Below are positions 7,503 through 13,209 of a stretch of 13,403 bases of DNA, one piece after another. The DNA comes from Candidatus Pacearchaeota archaeon (lineage in GTDB: Archaea; Nanobdellota; Nanobdellia; Pacearchaeales; GW2011-AR1): positions 1-13,403 of the forward strand of contig JAGLIS010000042.1 in assembly GCA_023142835.1 (NCBI GenBank), written 5' to 3'. Position numbers and translations under genes: made by a program. Each line of letters starts with the position of its first letter. Position 1 is the first letter of the stretch. The notes beneath the pieces were generated by a model. It was not told where the DNA came from, ran no database searches, and saw only the letters and a list, made by a program, of their open reading frames with translations.

Positions 7503-7787
7503 TCATCTGTTTCTAATTGTCAAAATTATTAAATAAATTATTATACCCATTAGCCCCAGAAAAAAAATCATAGGCACAAATAACATAATCCCTCCCCAAA
7601 ATCCTAAAATAGTTGCAATGTTATTGTAAGTGCTTGTAGGAATATTGATTAATTGAATAATAACCTGCAAAAAGGCTCCTATTGCTAATACAATTGTCGC
7701 TAACATTAAAATTCTAGAGAAGTTCGTTTGTCTCTCAAGTATCATTGTTTGCTGTTGTTGAAATCTAAGAATAGTTTCTATATCCAT
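7503..7787 (-). CDS. Small membrane protein, two or three helices (94 aa)
   Basis: I recognise no family. The N-terminus (MDIETILRFQQQQTMILERQ) is a charged, Gln-rich helix. It is followed by a first hydrophobic helix (about 25-47) and a long hydrophobic stretch (about 57-90) that holds one or two helices, ending IRNR. The ATG at 7787 has no TATA box at the leaderless distance. On the minus strand AAAGGA lies about 9 bases before the ATG and may act as a Shine-Dalgarno site. The gene begins 32 bases after the tRNA-Tyr gene on the same strand, so it may be read from the tRNA promoter. The function is unknown. Confidence 0.65.
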   Translation of the reverse strand: MDIETILRFQQQQTMILERQTNFSRILMLATIVLAIGAFLQVIIQLINIPTSTYNNIATILGFWGGIMLFVPMIFFLGLMGIIIYLIILTIRNR

Positions 7788-7819
7788 TTTAATTATTCCT
7801 TTTGATAACTTTTGTTCAA

Positions 7820-7890
7820 TCCCCCCACCCAGAATCGAACTGGGCCACAGCGGGCTACAACCGCCTGCTCTACCAATGAGCTATGGGAGG
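7820..7890 (-). tRNA. tRNA-Tyr (anticodon GTA)
   Basis: Read on the minus strand, all four arms fold: acceptor CCTCCCA with TGGGGGG, D-stem GCTC/GAGC around ATTGGTA, anticodon stem GGCGG/CCGCT, T-stem CCCAG/CTGGG around TTCGATT. The seven-base anticodon loop TTGTAGC gives GTA (plus-strand 7856-7858), decoding Tyr codons. C1-G72 and A73 are the archaeal/eukaryotic Tyr identity elements. No 3' CCA is encoded. The variable loop is short (4 nt). No intron is visible in the anticodon loop. Confidence 0.95.
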
Positions 7891-7914
7891 ACAAAACTAT
7901 CTAACAACATTCCC

Positions 7915-7922
7915 TTATAAAT
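7915..7922 (-). promoter_or_regulatory. TATA box of the tRNA-Tyr gene
   Basis: ATTTATAA on the minus strand is centred about 28 bases upstream of the mature tRNA 5' end, so transcription would begin a couple of bases before the tRNA. Confidence 0.5.
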
Positions 7923-7947
7923 ATTACTTCAAATTTATTTTTCCTTT

Positions 7948-7967
7948 TACCTTAATTATTTAAGGTA
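7948..7967. repeat. Hairpin between the GTPase gene and the tRNA gene
   Basis: TACCTTAA and TTAAGGTA are perfect 8-bp inverted arms with a 4-base loop. They lie 10 bases past the stop codon of the 249-aa GTPase gene and upstream of the tRNA promoter. This may be a 3' end or processing structure. The 12-mer TTCAAATTTATT also occurs on both sides (7928-7939 and 7981-7992). Confidence 0.4.
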
Positions 7968-7976
7968 CTTGTGGAA

Positions 7977-8726
7977 TTATTTCAAATTTATTCTACCACG
8001 TTGCCAATCATCAATAACTTTAATCGCGATTCGATTCTCATCAACCTCACCACCCTTAACCAAAAATCCTTTTTTCTTTCCAATATCTAAAAACAATTCG
8101 TAACTATCCTTGCCTGAAGCCCCATAATATTTCTTCAAAATCCCTTTATCTTTCTCCATCAAAAATTCAATTATCTTTATCGCAACCCTATCTGGATTCC
8201 GAATCTTATGAGGGTCCTTAGCCGCAGACATCCCCATCTGAACATTCTTATCCCCAAACGGAATCACACCGGGAGAATCCATAATTCTTAATTTCCCTGA
8301 ACGAACCCATACAGTCTTTTTTGTAGTCCCGGGAACTGGAGATACCCTAGCTTGGACTGAAGGCGCAAGGAAATTAATCAAAGTAGATTTACCAACATTC
8401 GGATAACCAACCAATCCAATCCTCAAACTCGGACGATACCAATTATCTGCCATATTTTCCAAAGTCTCCTTCAACTTACTCACTCCAATTTTTTTCTTAG
8501 CCGAAATAAAAAACGCATTAGGGTATTCTGTTTTCAGTTTAGCAATCTCTTCTCGACCAACTAAATCACTCTTATTAAAAACAATAAGCAACCGTTTATC
8601 TTTCATAGATTCGACCTTCAAAACAATCTCAGAATTCCTCGTAAGTTCAGGCATCCGCGCGTCTACTAATAACAACACAACGTCGCTATTCCGAAGAACA
8701 TTAAGAACAATTGGCCAAAATCCCAT
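7977..8726 (-). CDS. Circularly permuted GTPase, YlqF/RbgA-like (COG1161), 249 aa
   Basis: The G motifs occur in permuted order: DAR (22-24), G4 NKSD (51-54), G5 SAK (75-77), G1 P-loop GYPNVGKS (107-114), G2 PGTT (132-135), G3 DSPG (150-153). This order defines the cpGTPase family (YlqF/RbgA, MTG1, Nog2-like), whose known members act in assembly of the large ribosomal subunit. The C-terminal helical region (about 165-249) ends GEVDENRIAIKVIDDWQRGRIN, typical of the archaeal COG1161 group. The N-terminus is short, beginning directly at the G-domain; the ATG at 8726 has a TATA box at leaderless spacing, so it is not a truncation artefact. A longer paralogue lies at 9756-10604. The rRNA target is not deducible. 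Confidence 0.9.
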   Translation of the reverse strand: MGFWPIVLNVLRNSDVVLLLVDARMPELTRNSEIVLKVESMKDKRLLIVFNKSDLVGREEIAKLKTEYPNAFFISAKKKIGVSKLKETLENMADNWYRPSLRIGLVGYPNVGKSTLINFLAPSVQARVSPVPGTTKKTVWVRSGKLRIMDSPGVIPFGDKNVQMGMSAAKDPHKIRNPDRVAIKIIEFLMEKDKGILKKYYGASGKDSYELFLDIGKKKGFLVKGGEVDENRIAIKVIDDWQRGRINLK

Positions 8727-8747
8727 AAAAAATACTATTCAAAGGGA

Positions 8748-8755
8748 ATTATAAA
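8748..8755 (-). promoter_or_regulatory. TATA box of the 249-aa GTPase gene
   Basis: TTTATAAT on the minus strand is centred 25-26 bases before the ATG at 8726, supporting this short start. It lies just past the end of the PIN pseudogene. Confidence 0.6.
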
Positions 8756-8764
8756 CTTTCCCTG

Positions 8765-9423
8765 TTAGGATAAACAAACTGTTTCAGTATCTTTTGGGTT
8801 ACATATAAAACAGTTTTCTAAACCATATTCTTCCACTCCAAAATTATAAGTTTTAATCAAAGCTGAATCTGTCGAGAGTATTCCGTTCCCAGAACCAGAG
8901 TTAAGTGCAAGATAAACAAGACCTCTATCAACGTTAGATAATTTCCTATTTATTCCAACAAATTTTTTCAAACCTTTTAAATTTAGAGAATTTTTTGGAG
9001 AATAATGTTCTTCAATTCCTTTCTTCAAAATATCATATACATTATTATTCGCCTTTAGTAATTCCGCATAATTCTTACGATTAGTTTAGCTAAAACGGGA
9101 CTTTAATATTTTATTCCCCTTTGGGTGAATACCCCGCGGTTTGCTACGATTGGGTAATTGATTCAAATTCTTCACGTTTTTCTTTTTCTCTTTCCAATAG
9201 TCTCTGCTTTCCTGAATCTCGTCTAACACTCCTTGACTGGTCAAAACATACCCTCTTTCTTTGAAAGTTTCACAGAAACTTTTTAACCTTTTTAATGAAG
9301 CTATCTTACTTTCCCAACTTTCCTCAGACCTGTTACAGACCCATCCAAGAGCACTCGTGTCTACAAAACTAATCCTTTTTCTGGTAAAAAATCTGTTTGA
9401 ATATTGTATTTGCTTTTTTCCAT
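8765..9423 (-). pseudogene. PIN-domain nuclease (VapC-like fold), broken by a frameshift and a stop
   Basis: One minus-strand frame carries a whole PIN domain: FVDTSALGWVC at the N-terminus, VLTSQGVLDEIQE in the middle, NRKLSNVDRGLVYLAL and GILSTDSALI at the C-terminus. All four acidic positions of the PIN fold are present (Asp codon ending at 9359, Glu 9218, Asp 8927, Asp 8867). Two lesions break it: an in-frame TAA at 9086-9088, and no usable start in the PIN frame. The promoter-matched ATG (9423) is one base out of frame; restoring one A in the A6 tract (9414-9419) would give MEKKQIQYSNRFF joined to the domain and a gene of exactly 220 codons. The nuclease would probably cut RNA. The damage looks recent, or is a sequencing error. 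No adjacent antitoxin is recognised. The surviving 87-codon 3' part could start at a TTG at 9028 but is unlikely to act alone. Confidence 0.75.
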
Positions 9424-9444
9424 GATTAATCTCATTTTTATTAG

Positions 9445-9452
9445 TTATTTAA
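9445..9452 (-). promoter_or_regulatory. TATA box of the PIN gene
   Basis: TTAAATAA on the minus strand is centred 25-26 bases before ATG 9423 and overlaps the first copy of a 12-base direct repeat. The retained promoter supports recent inactivation. Confidence 0.5.
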
Positions 9453-9480
9453 AATTATCTACTACTCCAAAATTATCTAC
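9451..9480. repeat. Tandem 12-base direct repeat at the PIN promoter
   Basis: AAAATTATCTAC occurs at 9451-9462 and 9469-9480 (18-base period). The pair sits on and just upstream of the PIN-gene TATA box. This is a plausible operator for a repressor, as expected for toxin-antitoxin-type regulation, but no regulator is seen here. Confidence 0.5.
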
Positions 9481-9500
9481 CACCACTAAAAAGTCAAACG

Positions 9501-9558
9501 CTATATAAACCAAATTATAACTCCAAATATACATCCAAATCCCCATTTCTATATAAAC
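9501..9558 (+). promoter_or_regulatory. Two copies of a TATA-like CTATATAAAC
   Basis: The 10-mer CTATATAAAC lies at 9501-9510 and 9549-9558. The second predicts a transcription start near 9580, giving the 47-aa gene a leader of about 12 bases that holds exactly its Shine-Dalgarno site. The first could drive a second start near 9531. Confidence 0.5.
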
Positions 9559-9581
9559 AAAAAAGAACAATAAATCATAAA

Positions 9582-9589
9582 GGAGGTGA
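9582..9589 (+). promoter_or_regulatory. Perfect Shine-Dalgarno site
   Basis: GGAGGTGA fully complements the archaeal 16S rRNA 3' end (CACCUCC core), five bases from GGAGG to the ATG at 9592. It is the only strong site of this kind among the genes in the window. Confidence 0.75.
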
Positions 9590-9591
9590 AA

Positions 9592-9735
9592 ATGGAAATA
9601 GAACTTACTATAAAAAACGAGAACATGAACGATGACTTGAGCAGGGAGGCGGACGGTATAAGAAGAGAAATTTTTAAGAAATATCCTAACGCAATCTGGG
9701 AGAGATATGGTATGGGTCACAAGATAATCGTCTAA
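9592..9735 (+). CDS. Small charged protein of unknown function (47 aa)
   Basis: I recognise no family. The product begins MEIELTIKNENMNDDLSREA and ends ERYGMGHKIIV. It is mostly charged, probably helical in the middle (ADGIRREIFKKY) with short hydrophobic strands at both ends, and has no cysteine, signal or membrane segment. Support for a real gene comes from the perfect Shine-Dalgarno site, a TATA box placed to give a short leader, and a T-rich run after the stop. Its codons (AGC, AGG, GCG, GAC, ATC) are more G/C-ending than those of neighbouring genes. With the atypical translation signal this suggests recent transfer. It is divergent from the broken PIN-nuclease gene and convergent with the 282-aa GTPase gene. 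It could be a small regulator or a remnant of a mobile element; neither is shown. Confidence 0.6.
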   Translation: MEIELTIKNENMNDDLSREADGIRREIFKKYPNAIWERYGMGHKIIV

Positions 9736-9738
9736 GAC

Positions 9739-9762
9739 TTTTAATTTATTTTAATTTATTTT
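9739..9762 (+). terminator. T-rich tandem repeat, likely terminator of the 47-aa gene
   Basis: Two tandem copies of TTTTAATTTA followed by TTTT begin four bases after the stop codon. Archaeal termination uses T-runs on the non-template strand. It overlaps the stop codon of the convergent GTPase gene. Confidence 0.45.
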
Positions 9763-10604
9763 CCCCTATTTATCTTCCCTTCCTGCCAATCTCTCAGAAT
9801 CAATCGGGCAGTCCTGTCAACGTCAATCTCACCACCCTTTTTCAAAAACCCCTTAACTTTTCCAAGTTGTTCAATCAATTCATCACTATCCCCTTCAGTC
9901 TCAATCTTATAAAATTTCTCAATCATCTTAACATCTGAAGACATCAAATCTTGAACAACATTCTCAGGATTCTTAACATCACTATAAGTTCTAGCTCCAA
10001 CCCTAGCATCACTGCTAGAAGCCTTTCCCTCACTTGAAGAATACTTATCTCTAGAAATAACTCCCGGAGTATCTAAAATCAAAATTCCTTCACACATCTT
10101 AATCTTTTGCATACCTTTGGTATACCCTGCTTGCTTTGATATCTTCGCCGCCCCCCGCCGACTAATCAAATTAATCAACGAACTCTTTCCGACATTCGGA
10201 TACCCAACAATCCCAACTTGCACCCTTTCGCGAACATCTTTCAATTTTACTCGCTTAGCCTCAATCCTAATCCTATCTCTCAAATCTTTCGACCCCATCT
10301 TAGTAAGAACCGAAACAAAAATACGTGGTCTTAAATCCTCAGACAATCCTTTCTCAACAGCCTTCACATCAATCAAATCTGCCTTATTCAAAATATAAAT
10401 TATTTTCTTACCCAACTTCTTAATATCTTTCTCAATCGCTAAATTTCTAGTTTCTTCAATAAATCGCGCATCAAGAACCTCCAAAACAATATCCGAAATT
10501 TGCACAACTTCTTCCATTATATCTGGATATGTCTTCTTCTGTTTCTTAATATTTTTGATATTTCCTGTATGTCGTGAACCAAAACTATAACGTACTCTAA
10601 CCAT
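9756..10604 (-). CDS. Circularly permuted GTPase, Nog2/RbgA-like (COG1161), 282 aa
   Basis: Permuted G motifs: DAR (45-47), G4 NKAD (73-76), G5 region SVLTKMG (98-104), G1 GYPNVGKS (134-141), G2 around Thr162 (GYTKG), G3 DTPG (178-181). The order and the C-terminal KGGEIDVDRTARLILRDW put it in the same family as the 249-aa paralogue, likely a large-subunit assembly factor. It differs by a basic N-terminal extension (VRYSFGSRHTGNIKNIKK) and a Ser-rich insert after G3 (SSSEGKASSSDA). The ATG at 10604 is preferred over a TTG three bases upstream because the TATA box (TTTTTAAA) is 25-26 bases away. The two paralogues probably act at different assembly steps (inference). Confidence 0.9.
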   Translation of the reverse strand: MVRVRYSFGSRHTGNIKNIKKQKKTYPDIMEEVVQISDIVLEVLDARFIEETRNLAIEKDIKKLGKKIIYILNKADLIDVKAVEKGLSEDLRPRIFVSVLTKMGSKDLRDRIRIEAKRVKLKDVRERVQVGIVGYPNVGKSSLINLISRRGAAKISKQAGYTKGMQKIKMCEGILILDTPGVISRDKYSSSEGKASSSDARVGARTYSDVKNPENVVQDLMSSDVKMIEKFYKIETEGDSDELIEQLGKVKGFLKKGGEIDVDRTARLILRDWQEGKINRGK

Positions 10605-10625
10605 CAATTATTAAATATAAATGAG

Positions 10626-10633
10626 TTTAAAAA
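10626..10633 (-). promoter_or_regulatory. TATA box of the 282-aa GTPase gene
   Basis: TTTTTAAA on the minus strand is centred 25-26 bases before ATG 10604, favouring that start over the TTG at 10607. Confidence 0.5.
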
Positions 10634-10644
10634 CTAAACCAAAA

Positions 10645-11280
10645 TTACTTATCATCCAACTTGTCAATCTTCCTATCCATTTCCATTCGTCCTAACAATT
10701 CTGCCGCCCCTTTCGCCCCGCTCTTATAGGCTTTTTGAACGATAAAAAACATAAAAATTCCGGCAAAAAGAATACTTAACCCGAAGAGAATATAGATATT
10801 GTTCTGTACGATACCAGGATCTTTAGAGGCATAGCCCACCAATCCTTTAGTATCTGACGTCGCATCACCCTCTTCAATTTCGGAAGCAGTCTCATTACTA
10901 GCTTCTTCATATTCATCAAAAACAACAATTTCATTTTCAACGATAATTTCCCCAACCTTTCTCAAGTCTATCATAATATCTGAACCATTAATTACAAATG
11001 GTCCTTCTTCGATATTTAGACAAATCTCACTATTATTGGTAAATCTTAAACTAAAATTCGCTTCCGATAATCCAGTCTCGACCTCAATTTTAATTATTCC
11101 GATATTCTCTCCAACAAAAAATGGATAATGGGAATTTCCTAATTCTCCACTTTCTAAACTTCGCAATTTTAATGTAGCTCCAGTATAAACCTCGTCGCTA
11201 ATAATTGTAACATTTGAAGTTATCGCAGATACATCCACTGCAAAAAATAAAAGCATGCATATTACCAAAACTTTTTTCAT
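10645..11280 (-). CDS. Secreted protein with C-terminal membrane anchor (211 aa)
   Basis: A signal peptide (MKKVLVICMLLFFAVDVSA, 1-19) is followed by a small beta-rich ectodomain (about 20-120) with N-X-S/T sequons. Then come an acidic stalk (121-145, many Glu), the motif GLVGYASKDPG, a membrane helix (about 161-181) and a basic cytoplasmic helix (QKAYKSGAKGAAELLGRMEM and on). The topology is outside ectodomain, inside tail. The start is supported by a TATA box about 25 bases upstream. It lies between the helicase and GTPase genes on the same strand; its own promoter suggests separate transcription. No known family is recognised. The layout resembles the 258-aa surface protein. Confidence 0.8.
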   Translation of the reverse strand: MKKVLVICMLLFFAVDVSAITSNVTIISDEVYTGATLKLRSLESGELGNSHYPFFVGENIGIIKIEVETGLSEANFSLRFTNNSEICLNIEEGPFVINGSDIMIDLRKVGEIIVENEIVVFDEYEEASNETASEIEEGDATSDTKGLVGYASKDPGIVQNNIYILFGLSILFAGIFMFFIVQKAYKSGAKGAAELLGRMEMDRKIDKLDDK

Positions 11281-11300
11281 AAAAATTGATAGTATAAAAC

Positions 11301-11308
11301 ATTATAAA
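11301..11308 (-). promoter_or_regulatory. TATA box of the 211-aa secreted protein gene
   Basis: TTTATAAT on the minus strand is centred about 24-25 bases before ATG 11280, inside the 33-base gap after the helicase gene. Confidence 0.5.
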
Positions 11309-11313
11309 ACTTT

Positions 11314-12564
11314 CTAATGTCTATTTCTGCTGGAATTTCGATGAGTTCTACCATGCCCCACATTTTTTCTAGGAAAATTCCCTCCCCTAGATTCATTTCT
11401 ACCACTAAAATTCCCTCGAGGTCTTCTTGGAGAATCAAATTTGACATAAATTTTTTTGAATTGGGGAGTCATAACTCTTTCAATAAACAAATTCTCATTA
11501 TTTTTTTGAATATTCATAAAGTTGTTATAATCCCTGCTTGCTAAAATATTTATCGCGATACCTTCAGCTCCCGCTCGGGCAGTCCTTCCGATTCTATGAA
11601 TATAATCCTTAGCGTCCAAAGGCAAGTCGTAATTATAAACGTGTGAGACTCCTGAGATGTCTAGACCTCGCCCGGCGACGTCGGTGCAAACAAGAACATT
11701 AACTCTTGAATCATCAAACCCTTTCATAATTCTAGACCTTTTATTTTGCTCCATTCCTCCATGAATCGCCTGAGCACTAATTCCTGCATCATTCAAATTC
11801 TTCGCAACAAAATCGGTATTCCTTCGAGTATTACAAAAAATCATAACCAAATGCGCCTTTTCATTATTCAACAAATGAACCAACAATGAGAACTTTTCAT
11901 CATCCCGGACATCATAATAAATTTGCTTTAACTTCGATGCATCAACATAACTCTCCACCGAAACCTCGACAGGATTTTTCATATGTTTCTCTGAAAAATC
12001 CTCAAGCTCAGAATTAATCGTCGCTGAAAACAAAAGAGTTTGTCTATCCTTCGGACATGCTTTAACAATTTTCGCAACATCATCCTTAAAACCCATATCC
12101 CACATTCTGTCCGCTTCATCTAAAACTAAAAATTTTACCTTCGACAAATTAACAGAATTACGTTGTAAATGATCGAGCAATCTTCCGGGAGTCGCAACAA
12201 CAACATCGGCATAAGTTAATTTTTTAATTTGGTTATTCATAGACATACCACCATATATTGGAACAACCTCAAGACCTTTGTAGTAAGATAATTCGCTCAT
12301 GGCTCCAGCAACTTGTTCAGCTAACTCCCTAGTCGGAGTCAAAATCAAACCACGAACCCCTGTTCCCTTTTCGGTATACTTAACTATACCAGAACTAAAA
12401 GCTAAAGTTTTCCCAGAACCCGTCGCTGACCCAGCTATAACATCTTTTCCTTCAAGAATCAACGGTATCGCTTTCTCTTGAACTTCTGAGGGCTTTTTAA
12501 ACTTCTTAGCTGAAATAGTTTTCAACACATGTTCACAAAGGCCCAACTTTTCAAATTGTTCCAT
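11314..12564 (-). CDS. DEAD-box RNA helicase with basic C-terminal tail (416 aa)
   Basis: This is an ATP-dependent RNA unwinding protein, probably in RNA remodelling, ribosome assembly or cold adaptation. All motifs are present: Q motif (FEKLGLCEHVLKTISAKKFKKP region, 4-33), motif I SATGSGKT (46-53), Ia PTRELAEQ (77-84), Ib TPGR (125-128), II DEAD (149-152), III SAT (180-182), IV VMIFCNTR, V RGLDI (299-303), VI HRIGRTAR (323-330). The C-terminal 40 residues (RRPRGNFSGRNESRGGNFPR and on) are an Arg/Gly/Asn-rich, disordered RNA-binding tail. Unlike its neighbours, the ATG at 12564 has no TATA box 25-27 bases away; the nearest good one lies about 98 bases away (12659-12666), so the mRNA would carry a leader of about 70 bases with a strong hairpin. 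Confidence 0.95.
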   Translation of the reverse strand: MEQFEKLGLCEHVLKTISAKKFKKPSEVQEKAIPLILEGKDVIAGSATGSGKTLAFSSGIVKYTEKGTGVRGLILTPTRELAEQVAGAMSELSYYKGLEVVPIYGGMSMNNQIKKLTYADVVVATPGRLLDHLQRNSVNLSKVKFLVLDEADRMWDMGFKDDVAKIVKACPKDRQTLLFSATINSELEDFSEKHMKNPVEVSVESYVDASKLKQIYYDVRDDEKFSLLVHLLNNEKAHLVMIFCNTRRNTDFVAKNLNDAGISAQAIHGGMEQNKRSRIMKGFDDSRVNVLVCTDVAGRGLDISGVSHVYNYDLPLDAKDYIHRIGRTARAGAEGIAINILASRDYNNFMNIQKNNENLFIERVMTPQFKKIYVKFDSPRRPRGNFSGRNESRGGNFPRKNVGHGRTHRNSSRNRH

Positions 12565-12588
12565 ATTCTAATAAATCCCAAGAAAAAT

Positions 12589-12620
12589 CTCGGACTGAAT
12601 CCCCACGACTCGCGTCCAAG
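12589..12620 (-). promoter_or_regulatory. Structured 5' leader hairpin upstream of the helicase
   Basis: On the minus strand CTTGGAC (from 12620) pairs with GTCCGAG (to 12589), seven pairs. Inside it GAGTC pairs with GATTC around a GTGGG loop, five pairs including one G-U. The structure is a two-part stem with a small internal loop, in a GC-rich patch of an AT-rich gap. ATTTTT follows (12588-12583), then 18 bases to the ATG. It may be a cold-responsive leader, an attenuator-like stem or a protein-binding site; the role is inferred. Confidence 0.5.
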
Positions 12621-12658
12621 GACTCTAACTTATTTACATAGTTAAACAAAAAAGTTGG

Positions 12659-12666
12659 TTTATAAA
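12659..12666 (+). promoter_or_regulatory. TATA box of the zinc-ribbon gene, possibly bidirectional
   Basis: TTTATAAA is centred 25-26 bases before ATG 12688 on the plus strand. It is self-complementary and could also drive the helicase on the minus strand, with a start near 12636. Confidence 0.5.
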
Positions 12667-12687
12667 ACCTTGTGTGTTTAAATTCTT

Positions 12688-12816
12688 ATGGCAAAAAAAT
12701 GTCCTGTATGTAATAGCACAAGATACGAAAAAATCGAAGGAAATTTTAGATGTGCAAGATGTGGCTATGTTAACAAATCAAAAGAAAACTTTCAAAAAGA
12801 ATTAGAAATGGATTAA
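12688..12816 (+). CDS. 42-aa zinc-ribbon protein
   Basis: The product, MAKKCPVCNSTRYEKIEGNF followed by RCARCGYVN and a short charged helix ending EMD, is a single treble-clef/zinc-ribbon: Cys5-X2-Cys8 and Cys22-X2-Cys25 would bind one Zn. Such tiny archaeal ribbons often act in RNA polymerase, ribosome or transcription contexts; which one cannot be told here. The start codon is supported by a TATA box at the leaderless distance. It is divergent from the DEAD-box helicase gene and 102 bases before the Dph2 fragment. It is too short for most ORF lists, but the four well-spaced cysteines and the promoter make it convincing. Confidence 0.75.
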   Translation: MAKKCPVCNSTRYEKIEGNFRCARCGYVNKSKENFQKELEMD

Positions 12817-12891
12817 TGCTGGTATGGGAAATTAATCTATTTCATTTTGTGGATGAATTGTATTATTTTTAAGAACTCTAAATGAAGGATT

Positions 12892-12899
12892 TTTAAATA
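12892..12899 (+). promoter_or_regulatory. TATA box of the Dph2 fragment gene
   Basis: TTTAAATA is centred about 23-24 bases before ATG 12919, slightly closer than elsewhere but still compatible with a leaderless or nearly leaderless start. Confidence 0.5.
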
Positions 12900-12918
12900 T
12901 GGTTTTTTTGATTATATT

Positions 12919-13188
12919 ATGATAGGTAAAACTCTCGTGAATCTTGAGGAAAAGTATGGGTTGGAATTGGATAGAATTGTTCTTGAGGTAAAAAAGCGAA
13001 AGGCGAAGACTGTTCTGTTGCAATTGCCTGACGGGTTGAAACCATGGGGACCGACGATTAGCGATTATTTAGAAGAGAGAACTGGGGCTAAAATAAATAT
13101 TTGGCTTGGGGTTTGTTTTGGGGCTTGTGATTTGCCGAATAGTGATGCAGATTTAGTTGTGCAATTTGGACATGCTCCTTGGGAATAA
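12919..13188 (+). CDS. Dph2-like N-terminal domain only (diphthamide synthesis), truncated
   Basis: Archaeal Dph2 is an unusual radical-SAM enzyme of about 330-350 aa; it transfers the 3-amino-3-carboxypropyl group of SAM to a histidine of elongation factor 2. The 89-aa product matches its first domain: KTVLLQLPDGLKPWG (30-44), GVCFGACDLP (64-73) and DLVVQFGHAPWE (78-89). Cys70 in the GACD motif would be the first of three [4Fe-4S] ligands. The ORF then stops at TAATAA and the pyrG promoter starts about 20 bases later, so domains two and three, with the other two cysteines, are absent here. The TATA box and start appear intact. It may be a decayed gene or one part of a split Dph2; it should not work alone in the canonical way. 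Confidence 0.75.
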   Translation: MIGKTLVNLEEKYGLELDRIVLEVKKRKAKTVLLQLPDGLKPWGPTISDYLEERTGAKINIWLGVCFGACDLPNSDADLVVQFGHAPWE

Positions 13189-13209
13189 TAAGTTTCTAGA
13201 ATATAAATA

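Noticed and set aside
8765..9028. 87-aa protein as an independent gene
   Set aside because: It starts at a TTG with no promoter signal, continues upstream in the same frame to the TAA at 9086, and is the C-terminal half of the PIN domain.
9445..9720. Minus-strand 91-aa ORF rich in Phe/Tyr/Val
   Set aside because: It is antisense to the 47-aa gene with its perfect Shine-Dalgarno site and to the AT-rich promoter region; the hydrophobic composition follows from reading poly-A/T on the reverse strand.
10117..10398. Plus-strand 93-aa ORF
   Set aside because: Antisense shadow of the 282-aa GTPase gene, whose motifs are unambiguous.
12832..13023. Minus-strand 63-aa ORF
   Set aside because: It overlaps the Dph2 gene start and promoter; Asn/Ile/Phe-rich composition with no domain.
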